From: Flammeovirgaceae bacterium UBA2371
GTDB taxonomy: Bacteria; Bacteroidota; Bacteroidia; Cytophagales; Cyclobacteriaceae
DNA: 64,000 nt
Assembly: GCA_002345965.1 (NCBI GenBank)
Contig: DDTF01000029.1
Location: forward strand, 50,789-114,788
Reading direction: 5' to 3'
Made by a program: the position numbers and the translations under genes. The first letter of the stretch is position 1; each line of letters begins with the position of its first letter. The notes under the pieces were generated by a model, which did no database searches, was not told the origin of the DNA, and saw nothing but the letters and a program-made list of their open reading frames with translations. This document shows positions 1 through 7,751 of this stretch, one piece after another.

Positions 1-2
1 AA

Positions 3-764
3 GTAGAAGTTCATCCAGAGAAAAAGATTGACTATAATCCAAGAGAAGGATTTCCAAAACGGAAATTTGTGATGGTAGTCGATCTGGCCAAATGTAGAAA
101 TGCGAAGAAATGCCAAAGCTCCTGTAACAAGAATCATTACATCACTGGTGACAATGCATGGATCAAGATTTATAAAATGCAGGACAATGAAAAGAGTGCG
201 CCCTACTGGCAACCTACATTGTGCCAGCACTGTGATGAACCACCGTGTGTTAAAGTATGTCCGGTTGATGCTACATTCAAGAGAAGAGACGGTATTGTCC
301 TAATCGATAATAATCGATGCATTGGTTGCCGGTTTTGTATGGCTGCTTGTCCCTACTCTGTGCGAATATTTAATTGGTCAGATCCCTGGCAAGGTGAAAT
401 GGCAGAAAGTATTCCGTATAGCCCTGACTACTCAGGTGTTCCTGCACAAAAAGGAACAGTTGATAAATGTGATTTCTGTCCCCACATGATTGATAAAGGC
501 GAGCTGCCACATTGCGTCAGTGCATGCCCTAATGATGTTTTCAGCTTTGGTGATTTGTATGAAGACGCAGTAACAAACGGAAGTGGCCAAACTTTTCAGT
601 TAAGTAAATTATTGAAAGAAAGAGCGGGTTACAGGTTGATGGAAAATTTAGGAACCCAACCTAGCGTGTACTATTTACCACCCAGCAACCGAGTTGTTGA
701 ATTTGAAGAAGGGCTGGAAAATTATACGGAATTCAAGTCAGTAGATAAGACAGACGAAATATGA
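3..764 (+). CDS. 4Fe-4S ferredoxin-type electron transfer subunit (PsrB/NrfC/DmsB-like), 5' end outside window
   Basis: This is the iron-sulfur subunit of a membrane-bound oxidoreductase, passing electrons between a catalytic subunit and the NrfD-like quinone-reactive protein encoded next. The frame is open from base 3 with no stop, so the GTG at 69 is not the true start; the gene, or a fused molybdopterin domain, begins upstream. Cysteine groups are visible in order: CRNAKKCQSSC, CQHCDEPPCVKVCP, CIGCRFCMAACP and CDFC...CVSACP, the layout for four cubane clusters. The first group has Ala where the second Cys of CxxC is expected, leaving 15 ligands. It overlaps the next gene by 4 nt. Family assignment is strong; the substrate of the complex cannot be told because the catalytic subunit lies outside. 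Confidence 0.88.
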   Translation, partial: VEVHPEKKIDYNPREGFPKRKFVMVVDLAKCRNAKKCQSSCNKNHYITGDNAWIKIYKMQDNEKSAPYWQPTLCQHCDEPPCVKVCPVDATFKRRDGIVLIDNNRCIGCRFCMAACPYSVRIFNWSDPWQGEMAESIPYSPDYSGVPAQKGTVDKCDFCPHMIDKGELPHCVSACPNDVFSFGDLYEDAVTNGSGQTFQLSKLLKERAGYRLMENLGTQPSVYYLPPSNRVVEFEEGLENYTEFKSVDKTDEI

Positions 765-2077
765 ATATAACTTTTGATCAACTGGTCGATGACCTTGCTC
801 CTAAAAAATTTAGTTGGAAAGGAAAGCTTTGGGTGGTATTTCTGGTAATAGTAATTCTTATCGGACTATACGCATACATTCAACAATTGCGGCAGGGGTT
901 GATTATTACCGGCATGAGAGATTACGCATTGTGGGGTGTTTACATTTCCAATTTTGTTTTCTTCGTAGCCATTAGCCTCGTGGGTTCGTTGATTACTGCT
1001 ATTCTGCGATTATCCGGTGTGCATTGGAGCACGCCATTAACCCGGATTGCCGAAATTATTGCTGTTGCAGCAATCATCATGGCTGGTCTCACCATTATCA
1101 TTGACATGGGCCGGCCCGACAGGATGCTGAACTTGTTTATTCATGGCAGATTGCAGTCTCCCATTATCTGGGATGTGATTGTAATTACTACGTATCTGGC
1201 AATAAGTATTCTCTTATTGTACTATCCTCTATTGCCCGATTTTGGTATCCTTAAGACACACGCACAAGAAAGCCCGAGAATACGAAAATGGTATTCCACA
1301 CTTTCTTTGAACTGGAGCGGTACAAACGATCAACGAAGAATCTATTCACGATCCATTCAAGCGCTTTCGGTACTGATCATACCGGTTGCCTTTGCAATCC
1401 ATACGGTGACGGCATGGCTATTTGAAACTACGTACAGACCCGGATGGGACAGTACTAATTTTGGTCCCTACTTTATTGCCGGTGCATTTGTTGCTGGAGC
1501 CGGAGCTGTTGTAGCGGTGATGTTCGTACTTCGCAAAACGTACGGTTTAGAAAATTACATTACGGATGAGCACTTCAACAAAATGGGAAAAATTCTCGTT
1601 TTGCTGTGTCTGGTGTATTTGTATTTCAACATCAACGAATACTTAATGCCTACTTACAAATCTACGGAAGAAGAAGCCGTGCATCTTCGCAGCCTGTTTA
1701 CAGGTCAATACGCATCCTTGTTTTGGACGGCCATTATCGGAGGTTTAGTACTTCCTGTTATTGTATTGCTCTTTCCACAAGGACGAAGACCACTTCCGTT
1801 ATTCATTGTTTCATTGGCGGTGGTAATAGGTGCTTGGTGGAAGAGATATATAATCGTGATTCCCACCTTAAGTCATCCGTTTCTACCGATTCAAGGTGTG
1901 CCAGAATCCTGGCGGCACTATTCGCCTACGTGGATGGAATGGTCAATCACACTCGCTACGCTCGCGGCAGCCTTATTGATCATCACCATACTCGTGAGAT
2001 TCTTACCCATCATACCCATTCAGGAAACAGCCGAGGAGAAAGGAATTATCCGTGTTACGCAAATCAATGAATCATGA
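761..2077 (+). CDS. nrfD: NrfD/PsrC-like integral membrane subunit
   Basis: A 438-residue polytopic membrane protein of the NrfD/polysulfide reductase C family, the quinone-interacting partner of four-cluster ferredoxin subunits. The sequence is a series of about ten hydrophobic helices (for example around residues 23-43, 60-82, 95-115, 130-150 and 195-215) with short charged loops. NrfD proteins carry no heme and exchange electrons between menaquinone and the iron-sulfur subunit. The ATG overlaps the stop of the ferredoxin gene (ATGA), and the next gene overlaps its own stop in the same way, so the three are translationally coupled. Family call is firm; the direction of electron flow is unknown. 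Confidence 0.85.
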   Translation: MNITFDQLVDDLAPKKFSWKGKLWVVFLVIVILIGLYAYIQQLRQGLIITGMRDYALWGVYISNFVFFVAISLVGSLITAILRLSGVHWSTPLTRIAEIIAVAAIIMAGLTIIIDMGRPDRMLNLFIHGRLQSPIIWDVIVITTYLAISILLLYYPLLPDFGILKTHAQESPRIRKWYSTLSLNWSGTNDQRRIYSRSIQALSVLIIPVAFAIHTVTAWLFETTYRPGWDSTNFGPYFIAGAFVAGAGAVVAVMFVLRKTYGLENYITDEHFNKMGKILVLLCLVYLYFNINEYLMPTYKSTEEEAVHLRSLFTGQYASLFWTAIIGGLVLPVIVLLFPQGRRPLPLFIVSLAVVIGAWWKRYIIVIPTLSHPFLPIQGVPESWRHYSPTWMEWSITLATLAAALLIITILVRFLPIIPIQETAEEKGIIRVTQINES

Positions 2078-2937
2078 AAGTTTTTCTCAACTATCATAAC
2101 GTCTTCATAATCTTCTTGATCTTTTTAGGCATTAGTATTCGGGCCTATCCGCAAGCCGGGAAATACAAGGCAAGGGTATCGTTGATGTATACTCATATCA
2201 TGGACAAAGAATCCTACATCGCCATTTCTGCAAAGTATAAAGGCGAAAATGGATTTGCACAAGCCGCTGATCTTGAATTTAGTGTTTACCAAATGGATGA
2301 ATCGACCGATTCGCTTACCTATTTGGGTAAAGTTAAAACCAATAGTGACGGTAAAGCAAAATTCAATGTTCCTGCTGATCTCCTTAAAAATTCCAACGAT
2401 GCATTTAACTTCATAGTGAGAATTGAAAATGATAAACGATTCGAAGATGGAGAAGCATCGGTGAGCTTTTCATATGCAAGCCTGAGTGCTGAAATAACAA
2501 AAATTGATAGCGTAAACACGATCTCGGCTATTTTAACTGATGGGGCCGGGAATCCCGTACAAGGTGAATTACTAAAAGTTGGACTTAAACGTTTGTACGG
2601 ATCACTTCAGATTGGCGAAGATAGTTATGAGACAGATGCTGATGGGGCAATACTTGTACCCATTGAAAAACCGATGCCGGGTGTTGATGGTAATTTGACT
2701 TATGAAGTTGTGTTGAGCGAAAGCGATACGTATGGTACAATAAAAGCCGAAGTTAATACGCCCATAGGAATTCCGATTGTTGATCAATCCACGTTTGATG
2801 AACGAACCATGTGGTCACCCCCAACGAAGACACCTCTTTATCTCTTAATTTTTCCGAATCTGATAATACTAAGCGTATGGATTCCGCTGCTTATATTAAC
2901 CATTAACCTTTACAGAATTTCAAAATCTAAAACTTAA
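2074..2937 (+). CDS. secreted protein with C-terminal membrane anchor, function unknown
   Basis: A 287-residue protein with an N-terminal hydrophobic signal (about residues 9-27, ending near AYPQAG) and a C-terminal transmembrane helix (about 255-278) followed by the basic tail RISKSKT. The region between looks like two beta-rich, Ig/carboxypeptidase-regulatory-like domains, with phrases such as SDGKAKFNVPADLL and DGAGNPVQGELLKVGL. This predicts an extracytoplasmic domain tethered to the inner membrane. The gene overlaps nrfD by 4 nt and is followed 6 nt later by a cytochrome c gene, so it probably belongs to the same respiratory complex as an accessory subunit. No cofactor motif is visible. 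Confidence 0.7.
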   Translation: MKVFLNYHNVFIIFLIFLGISIRAYPQAGKYKARVSLMYTHIMDKESYIAISAKYKGENGFAQAADLEFSVYQMDESTDSLTYLGKVKTNSDGKAKFNVPADLLKNSNDAFNFIVRIENDKRFEDGEASVSFSYASLSAEITKIDSVNTISAILTDGAGNPVQGELLKVGLKRLYGSLQIGEDSYETDADGAILVPIEKPMPGVDGNLTYEVVLSESDTYGTIKAEVNTPIGIPIVDQSTFDERTMWSPPTKTPLYLLIFPNLIILSVWIPLLILTINLYRISKSKT

Positions 2938-2943
2938 TAAACT

Positions 2944-3351
2944 ATGAAAAACCAGGTGTTAATTTTTACAGCAATCTTCCTTGCAATAGGACTACTCTCA
3001 TTTAAGCAGTTGGATCAGTCCACAGAATGGGTAGTTCCGGAATCAGCCAAAAAAATGAAAAACCCCACTGACCCATCCAACAAAAGTGATCTAGCTGTTG
3101 GTAAGACCTTGTTTTCAAAGTATTGTCAATCCTGTCATGGTAAGGAAGGATATGGGGATGGGCCCAAGGCAAAAGAAATGAAGGGCGATATGGGCGATTT
3201 TTCCTCCAAAGAATTTCAAGCTCAAAGTGATGGAGCTTTGTTCTATAAAATTAAGACAGGCCGGGGTGATATGGCCAGTTTCGAGAAAAAGATCCCCGAT
3301 GATGAGGATCGTTGGCTGATCATCAACTACATCAGGACGTTAAAACAATAA
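2944..3351 (+). CDS. class I c-type cytochrome, membrane-anchored
   Basis: A small monoheme cytochrome c (135 aa). An N-terminal hydrophobic segment (residues 5-20) acts as signal or anchor. The heme motif CQSCH is near residue 60, followed by GKEGYGDGPKAKEM, and a likely distal Met ligand lies in the later MASF region. The C-terminal helix WLIINYIRTL is typical of class I cytochromes. It follows the NrfD cluster within 6 nt of the preceding stop and probably supplies or receives electrons for that complex at the periplasmic face. Call is firm at family level. Confidence 0.88.
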   Translation: MKNQVLIFTAIFLAIGLLSFKQLDQSTEWVVPESAKKMKNPTDPSNKSDLAVGKTLFSKYCQSCHGKEGYGDGPKAKEMKGDMGDFSSKEFQAQSDGALFYKIKTGRGDMASFEKKIPDDEDRWLIINYIRTLKQ

Positions 3352-3363
3352 CAATCTTAATAC

Positions 3364-3750
3364 ATGAGAACAATATTTCTCGAGCCTTATGACCAATCCC
3401 TTGATGATCAGTTCCGTGCTGCTGCAAGCGAGTGCCATCCTGAATTTCATCAGGCTGACTGGGAAAACATGAACAAAAGACTTGATCAAATGGAAAAATC
3501 TGAAAAAATATCGCGAGCCATCATGGCTGATAAGTTCATTGAACTAGCCAACGAATTTACCAAAACAGAGTCTAAAGAGCGCGTGGGAGCGGCTATAATG
3601 TTTGCTGCTGCCAGGTACAATGCATTTGAGGCCTCCTCCAAGTCAGAGAACCTACGAAAAGATAAAAATGATGCCCTTGACTGGTACACCAGGGAGTACA
3701 AAAGAATGCTGGATGCCAACATGGATGACCTCATTGACATGCAGACTTGA
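3364..3750 (+). CDS. DUF3144-like protein
   Basis: A 128-residue soluble protein. From about residue 55 it resembles the DUF3144 family: DKFIELANEFTK, the central AAIMFAAARYNAFEA helix, and a C-terminal YKRMLDANMDDLID. The N-terminal 45 residues are acidic and not recognised. It starts 12 nt after the cytochrome gene, so it may be the last gene of the respiratory operon, although family members are not known to be tied to respiration. No catalytic motif is seen. The hairpins that follow at 3785-3836 may end this transcript. Confidence 0.6.
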   Translation: MRTIFLEPYDQSLDDQFRAAASECHPEFHQADWENMNKRLDQMEKSEKISRAIMADKFIELANEFTKTESKERVGAAIMFAAARYNAFEASSKSENLRKDKNDALDWYTREYKRMLDANMDDLIDMQT

Positions 3751-3784
3751 GGATTATAAACAGTTTGGAATGTACCTCATCCCC

Positions 3785-3836
3785 GGTTCGTGTCCGCACG
3801 AACCTGAAAGGGATGTGGTTCGTGAGGACATGAACC
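3785..3836. repeat. two tandem hairpins forming a near-perfect inverted pair
   Basis: The first hairpin is GGTTCGTG-TCCG-CACGAACC (3785-3804), a perfect 8-bp stem. The second is GGTTCGTG-AGGA-CATGAACC (3817-3836). The second 20 bases match the reverse complement of the first at 18 of 20 positions, so the RNA can fold as two small hairpins or one long one. There is no T tract. It lies between a DUF3144-like gene and an outer-membrane protein gene and may be a terminator, an RNA-stability element or a protein-binding site. Confidence 0.6.
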
Positions 3837-3881
3837 AGGGGCAGGGGATAAACGAATTTTCTACATATCAACTTTGCAGAT

Positions 3882-4553
3882 ATGAATGACCTACATTCAT
3901 CAATCAAATTGATCGTGGCGGGGGGGTTATTGCTGACCGTGCAACTGTTGTATGCGCAGGAAAACTTAGAGGAAAAACCTGAAAAAAGGCTGGAAATGAG
4001 TGTAGATGTTTTCAGTGGAGCCTCTTCCATCGTTACAGGCGTAGGATTTAAGAAAAATGGGGCAATAGGGTCTTCTCAATACCACTACACTCCTACTTTT
4101 GGTTTTGGCGGTGATTTGGGTTATTCCCTGCTGCCAAGGCTTTCCGTGCATGCCAGCGTTGGGTATTTGCAGCGAGGGGCAGAGTTTACTATGCTCAATA
4201 CGACCGAAAAGCGGACCTTTCAATTGTACTATGTGGATGCATGGGGTTATTTTGAATATGCCACGCTTGACAAGGTAAAGTTTACTTTTTTGAGTGGTCT
4301 CACACAAAGTACATTGATTGCCGCTCGACTTACTGCGCTGGGAGGAAACTCCAGCGTAATGGGCGACTTTAAAAGAATGGACTTCGGCTTCATAGCCGGC
4401 CCCGGAGTTTTCTTGCCTGTTCACAAACATAAAATTCGCATTCGGGCATTATTCAGTTATGGCTTTCGCGATGTTTTTGCTGAGAATCATTTCAACGATA
4501 ATATAAAAGCGCACAACCATGCCTACCTTTTTCAGGTCGGGTACATCTGGTGA
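3882..4553 (+). CDS. outer-membrane beta-barrel protein, function unknown
   Basis: A 223-residue protein with an N-terminal signal peptide (hydrophobic residues 9-25, cleavage likely after LLYAQ). The rest shows alternating polar/aromatic strands such as GFGGDLGYSLLPRLSVHASV and ends in the aromatic FQVGYIW expected of a barrel protein recognised by the BAM machinery. Its size suits an 8-stranded barrel of the PorT/OmpW-like type common in Bacteroidota. It stands alone between hairpins and a separate small operon. No ligand can be inferred. Confidence 0.7.
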   Translation: MNDLHSSIKLIVAGGLLLTVQLLYAQENLEEKPEKRLEMSVDVFSGASSIVTGVGFKKNGAIGSSQYHYTPTFGFGGDLGYSLLPRLSVHASVGYLQRGAEFTMLNTTEKRTFQLYYVDAWGYFEYATLDKVKFTFLSGLTQSTLIAARLTALGGNSSVMGDFKRMDFGFIAGPGVFLPVHKHKIRIRALFSYGFRDVFAENHFNDNIKAHNHAYLFQVGYIW

Positions 4554-4706
4554 TTTTCGCGGATCAATCTTCTGGTAAGAGCGGGGCAGAGATCAATTAA
4601 GTATAACTTTTAACCAAGATTATTCCACCCCCTAAAGTGGTGATTCTCGTATCTTACTTACGTGACGACTCGGCACAATTTTGATTCAACAAAAATTGAT
4701 AATCAA

Positions 4707-4937
4707 ATGAAAAAGCACATGATCTGGATGATCATAGGATGCACACTTCCACTGCTCCTGATATTCCTTGCACCAGCATTGGGTATCAGCGGCAATGTGT
4801 CCTTTTTCATTTTCATTGTGGTAATGTTTGCCTGTCATTTATTGATGCCCATGCATCATGGAGGACACTCACATGGCGATCAGGAACAGCATACACATTC
4901 TCAACCTTCTAAAATGGAAAACCATGAATCACATTAA
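4707..4937 (+). CDS. small membrane protein with His-rich tail
   Basis: A 76-residue protein when started at the ATG at 4707, which precedes MKKHMIWMIIG; the longer reading from GTG 4662 adds a polar stretch unlike the family. Two hydrophobic helices (about 3-22 and 27-46) are followed by a His-rich cytoplasmic or periplasmic tail (MHHGGHSHGDQEQHTHSQ), a probable metal-binding segment. It overlaps the next gene by 14 nt. It resembles small DUF2933-type membrane proteins near heavy-metal genes, but the match is from memory and weak. A role in metal handling is inferred from the His tail and the copper genes downstream. Confidence 0.6.
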   Translation: MKKHMIWMIIGCTLPLLLIFLAPALGISGNVSFFIFIVVMFACHLLMPMHHGGHSHGDQEQHTHSQPSKMENHESH

Positions 4938-5202
4938 TGTTAAAAAATTTGGTTTGGCCTGCGGACTGACCGGGGCGTTACTGTACCTGGGCTGCATGCT
5001 ATTGATGATCACTGTTGGGCATAATGGCACAGTCACGTTTTTCAACAGCCTTTTACATGGGCTTGATGTCACTTCGATTGTACGGATGAATGTTCCTTTG
5101 TGGGAAGCGGCCCTCGGAATTATTGAAACATTTATTCTTGCCTGGCTGATCGGTGCATGTGTAGCCGGGGTTTACAACCTAACCATGAAAAATACATCTT
5201 AA
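4924..5202 (+). CDS. DUF5676-like two-helix membrane protein
   Basis: A 92-residue protein started at ATG 4924 (MNHINVKKFGLACGLTGALL); the upstream ATG at 4858 would overlap the previous gene deeply and adds an unrelated stretch. Two long hydrophobic helices (about 9-30 and 58-82) flank a polar loop (LLHGLDVTSIVRMNVPLWEA), the pattern I associate with DUF5676 proteins of heavy-metal loci. It overlaps the previous gene by 14 nt and is probably co-translated with it. Function is unknown. Confidence 0.62.
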   Translation: MNHINVKKFGLACGLTGALLYLGCMLLMITVGHNGTVTFFNSLLHGLDVTSIVRMNVPLWEAALGIIETFILAWLIGACVAGVYNLTMKNTS

Positions 5203-5227
5203 CCCAATTGAAAAACGAATCGGATAA

Positions 5228-5785
5228 ATGACACCTAAAGTTCAATCTTCTCATTTCTTATTAGGACTGGCCAAAGGAGTAAGTTCAGCTTATTTACTAG
5301 TAGGAGCAATCGTGGTTGTCTATTTGTACCTGATGCAATTTGTGAATCATGAACTTAGCTGGATTCCTTATCTGGTCGTTTTTTTTACGATCACCAAGGT
5401 GTTTTTTTTTACGTTTTTTACTTTTAAAAAGCTAAACAAATCCATTGAAGAATGTCATTCTTTCGCCCAGCTATTATGGATCTTTGGCTCGCTTGTATTT
5501 CTGATTATTTTCTCCTTTGCAGCAGACTATGCATGCTTATCCTTCACTAATCCAAATTCTTTTAAGGAATACAGTATGGCTGGTGATGTGGGTGCGTTTG
5601 AAAAGTTATTTGAATATTTCTACTTCAGCATGGTAACGTTCGCGTCAGTTGGTTACGGTGATATTGTACCGACAACTGTATTTTCTAAGGTGTTGGTAAT
5701 TATTGAAATCGCACAAAGTTTTGTGCTAATTGTTTTTGGTCTTTCCAATGTAAATAATATACACACATTGATAAAACAACACTAA
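5228..5785 (+). CDS. potassium channel family protein (two-pore-helix type)
   Basis: A 185-residue ion-channel protein. Hydrophobic helices lie at about 13-38, 43-65, 82-105 and 145-175. The pore segment before the last helix reads FYFSMVTFASVGYGDIVPTT, where S-V-G-Y-G-D is the K+ selectivity filter. No cytoplasmic RCK domain is present. It sits 5 nt before the type II GAPDH gene and probably belongs to the same operon, suggesting membrane-potential or K+ adjustment as part of a stress response. Selectivity for K+ is strongly supported; gating is unknown. Confidence 0.85.
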   Translation: MTPKVQSSHFLLGLAKGVSSAYLLVGAIVVVYLYLMQFVNHELSWIPYLVVFFTITKVFFFTFFTFKKLNKSIEECHSFAQLLWIFGSLVFLIIFSFAADYACLSFTNPNSFKEYSMAGDVGAFEKLFEYFYFSMVTFASVGYGDIVPTTVFSKVLVIIEIAQSFVLIVFGLSNVNNIHTLIKQH

Positions 5786-5790
5786 AAGTT

Positions 5791-6828
5791 ATGAAAAAGA
5801 TAAAGGTAGCCGTAAACGGATATGGTGTCATTGGTAAAAGGGTTGCCGATGCGGTAGTCCTCCAGGATGACATGGAATTAGCAGGGGTGTGTGATGTGGT
5901 TTCCGATTGGCGCATAAGAGTAGCGGAAAAAAAGAACTACCCTGTATTTGCTTTCAACAATGATTTCAAAAAGCAAATGACAAATTCAGGAGTCAACGCA
6001 ATAGGTAATCTTGACGATCTCATCGATACTGCTGATATAATAATTGATTGCACACCGAAAAAAATTGCATCCAAAAACATTGAAAAATACAAGAAGGCAA
6101 ACATAAAATTCATTGTTCAAGGAGGTGAGAAACACGAAATAACGGGGCATTCATTTAGTGCTGAAAATAACTATGCAACCGCAATAGGCCTTGAATCTAC
6201 GCGTGTAGTTTCTTGTAACACAACTTCCATAATTCGCACATTGACCGCTTTAAAAAAGGCAGGACTGTTGAGGAAAGCAAGAGGTACTTTACTTAGAAGA
6301 GCAACTGATCCCTGGGAAAGCCACTTGGGTGGCATTATGAATACACTGGTTCCCGAGCCGGAAATTCCCAGCCACCAAGGGCCCGATGCGCAAACAGTGG
6401 ATAATGAACTGGATGTAATAACGGCTGCGGTAAAAGTGCCTGAAACATTAAGCCACCTGCACTATTGGAATGTTCAGTTGACCAGAAAAGCCAGTAAAGA
6501 GGAGGTAATAGCAGCATTCAAAGAATCGACAAGAATCTCGATGATAAACTATGCAGATGGATTATCCTCAAACAATACGATTAAAGAGCTCATGCTGGCA
6601 ATGGGCAGACCCTATGGAGATATGTATGAGGTTGCGTTGTGGCAGGATATGCTTAAAGTAGTCGATGATGAGTTGTTTTACGCTTACGTTGTCGATAACC
6701 AGGCCATCGTAATCCCTGAGACCATTGATGCCATCAGGGCATTGACAACTATAGAAAAACTCGCCACCAACTCAATTCAAATGACGAATGTAAGCTTAGG
6801 AATAAAACAAAAGTTCATTGAAAAGTGA
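5791..6828 (+). CDS. gap2: type II (archaeal-type) glyceraldehyde-3-phosphate dehydrogenase
   Basis: A 345-residue protein with the N-terminal Rossmann motif VAVNGYGVIGKRVADAV and the active-site segment SCNTTSI (Cys142), as in archaeal GAPDH that oxidises glyceraldehyde 3-phosphate with NAD(P)+ and phosphate. Length and motifs fit type II rather than the usual bacterial type I enzyme (which has SCTTN). It is flanked by a K+ channel and a universal stress protein and leads into genes for AMP phosphorylase and PRPP synthetase. A bacterial copy of this type is uncommon and suggests acquisition, with a specialised role under energy limitation. The enzyme call is strong; cofactor preference is unknown. 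Confidence 0.87.
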   Translation: MKKIKVAVNGYGVIGKRVADAVVLQDDMELAGVCDVVSDWRIRVAEKKNYPVFAFNNDFKKQMTNSGVNAIGNLDDLIDTADIIIDCTPKKIASKNIEKYKKANIKFIVQGGEKHEITGHSFSAENNYATAIGLESTRVVSCNTTSIIRTLTALKKAGLLRKARGTLLRRATDPWESHLGGIMNTLVPEPEIPSHQGPDAQTVDNELDVITAAVKVPETLSHLHYWNVQLTRKASKEEVIAAFKESTRISMINYADGLSSNNTIKELMLAMGRPYGDMYEVALWQDMLKVVDDELFYAYVVDNQAIVIPETIDAIRALTTIEKLATNSIQMTNVSLGIKQKFIEK

Positions 6829-6867
6829 TGGCCATGTATAATTCAATCATCAATAAATCCAAGACGT

Positions 6868-7710
6868 ATGAAAAGAATATTAGTACCGACCGATTTTTCT
6901 GATTGCGCCAATGCGGCTACAACAGTAGCACTGAACATTGCCAGTAAAGCACAAGCCGAAGTTTATTTCCTTCATATGCATAAAATGGCTTCAGAAGGTG
7001 GTCATGCACACATGCATGGAGGCGGTTCATCAACCGGATTGCAACACTGCCCTGATGAAGGGCATGCAAAAAGTGAATTGGCTAAACTTGTTCAGCAAGC
7101 AGAAAAGATGGGTGTGAATGCAAAACCAGTGTTGGTAATAAATACCGGCAATGAGCGGATGATGGACTATGTTGAGCCTTACAAAATTGACTTTATTGTG
7201 ATGGGTTCGCGTGGTGCTAGTGGGTTAAAAGAATTTCTTTCCGGTTCCAACACTCAGCGCATAGTCCGTGAATCACCTGTTCCGGTGCTCGCGGTTAAGG
7301 TAGGAAATGAAAAATTGAAATTTAAGAATGTTGTATTTGCGTCCTCTTTTGAAGAAGATGTCCATAAGCAATTTCTAAGGGTTGTTGAGTTTGCCGACCT
7401 CATGAATGCGCACATTCACCTGCTCTATGTAAACATGCCATTTAATTTTAAAGAAACAGATGAGGCAGAGGCAAACATGCACGCCTTTCATAAAAAATGC
7501 CCAAGAGGCACTTGCAGTGTTAATGTTTACAATGCATTGAATGAAGAAAGAGGCATCCAGAAATTTGCTGACTCAATCAAAGCAGATGTCATAGCCTTAA
7601 CCACTCATGGCAAATCCGGATTCATGAAATTGGTTTCAAGAAGCATTACAGAAAGCCTGGTCAATCATTCGGAAGTACCAGTGCTCAGCGTAAACATTAA
7701 CGTTGAGTAA
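6868..7710 (+). CDS. tandem universal stress protein (UspA x2)
   Basis: A 280-residue protein with two Usp domains (about 1-146 and 148-280). The first starts KRILVPTDFSDCANAA and contains GSRGASGLKEFLSGSN, matching the G-2x-G-9x-G(S/N) signature of ATP-binding Usp proteins. The second has THGKSGFMKL in the equivalent place. A His/Met-rich loop (HMHKMASEGGHAHMHGGG) interrupts the first domain and might bind metal. It lies in the stress cluster after GAPDH and before the ATP-cone protein. Cytoplasmic; role in nucleotide sensing inferred from the family. Confidence 0.9.
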   Translation: MKRILVPTDFSDCANAATTVALNIASKAQAEVYFLHMHKMASEGGHAHMHGGGSSTGLQHCPDEGHAKSELAKLVQQAEKMGVNAKPVLVINTGNERMMDYVEPYKIDFIVMGSRGASGLKEFLSGSNTQRIVRESPVPVLAVKVGNEKLKFKNVVFASSFEEDVHKQFLRVVEFADLMNAHIHLLYVNMPFNFKETDEAEANMHAFHKKCPRGTCSVNVYNALNEERGIQKFADSIKADVIALTTHGKSGFMKLVSRSITESLVNHSEVPVLSVNINVE

Positions 7711-7751
7711 CAATTTTAGAAATGCAACATTTTTTATTGAAATAGAAAGGG

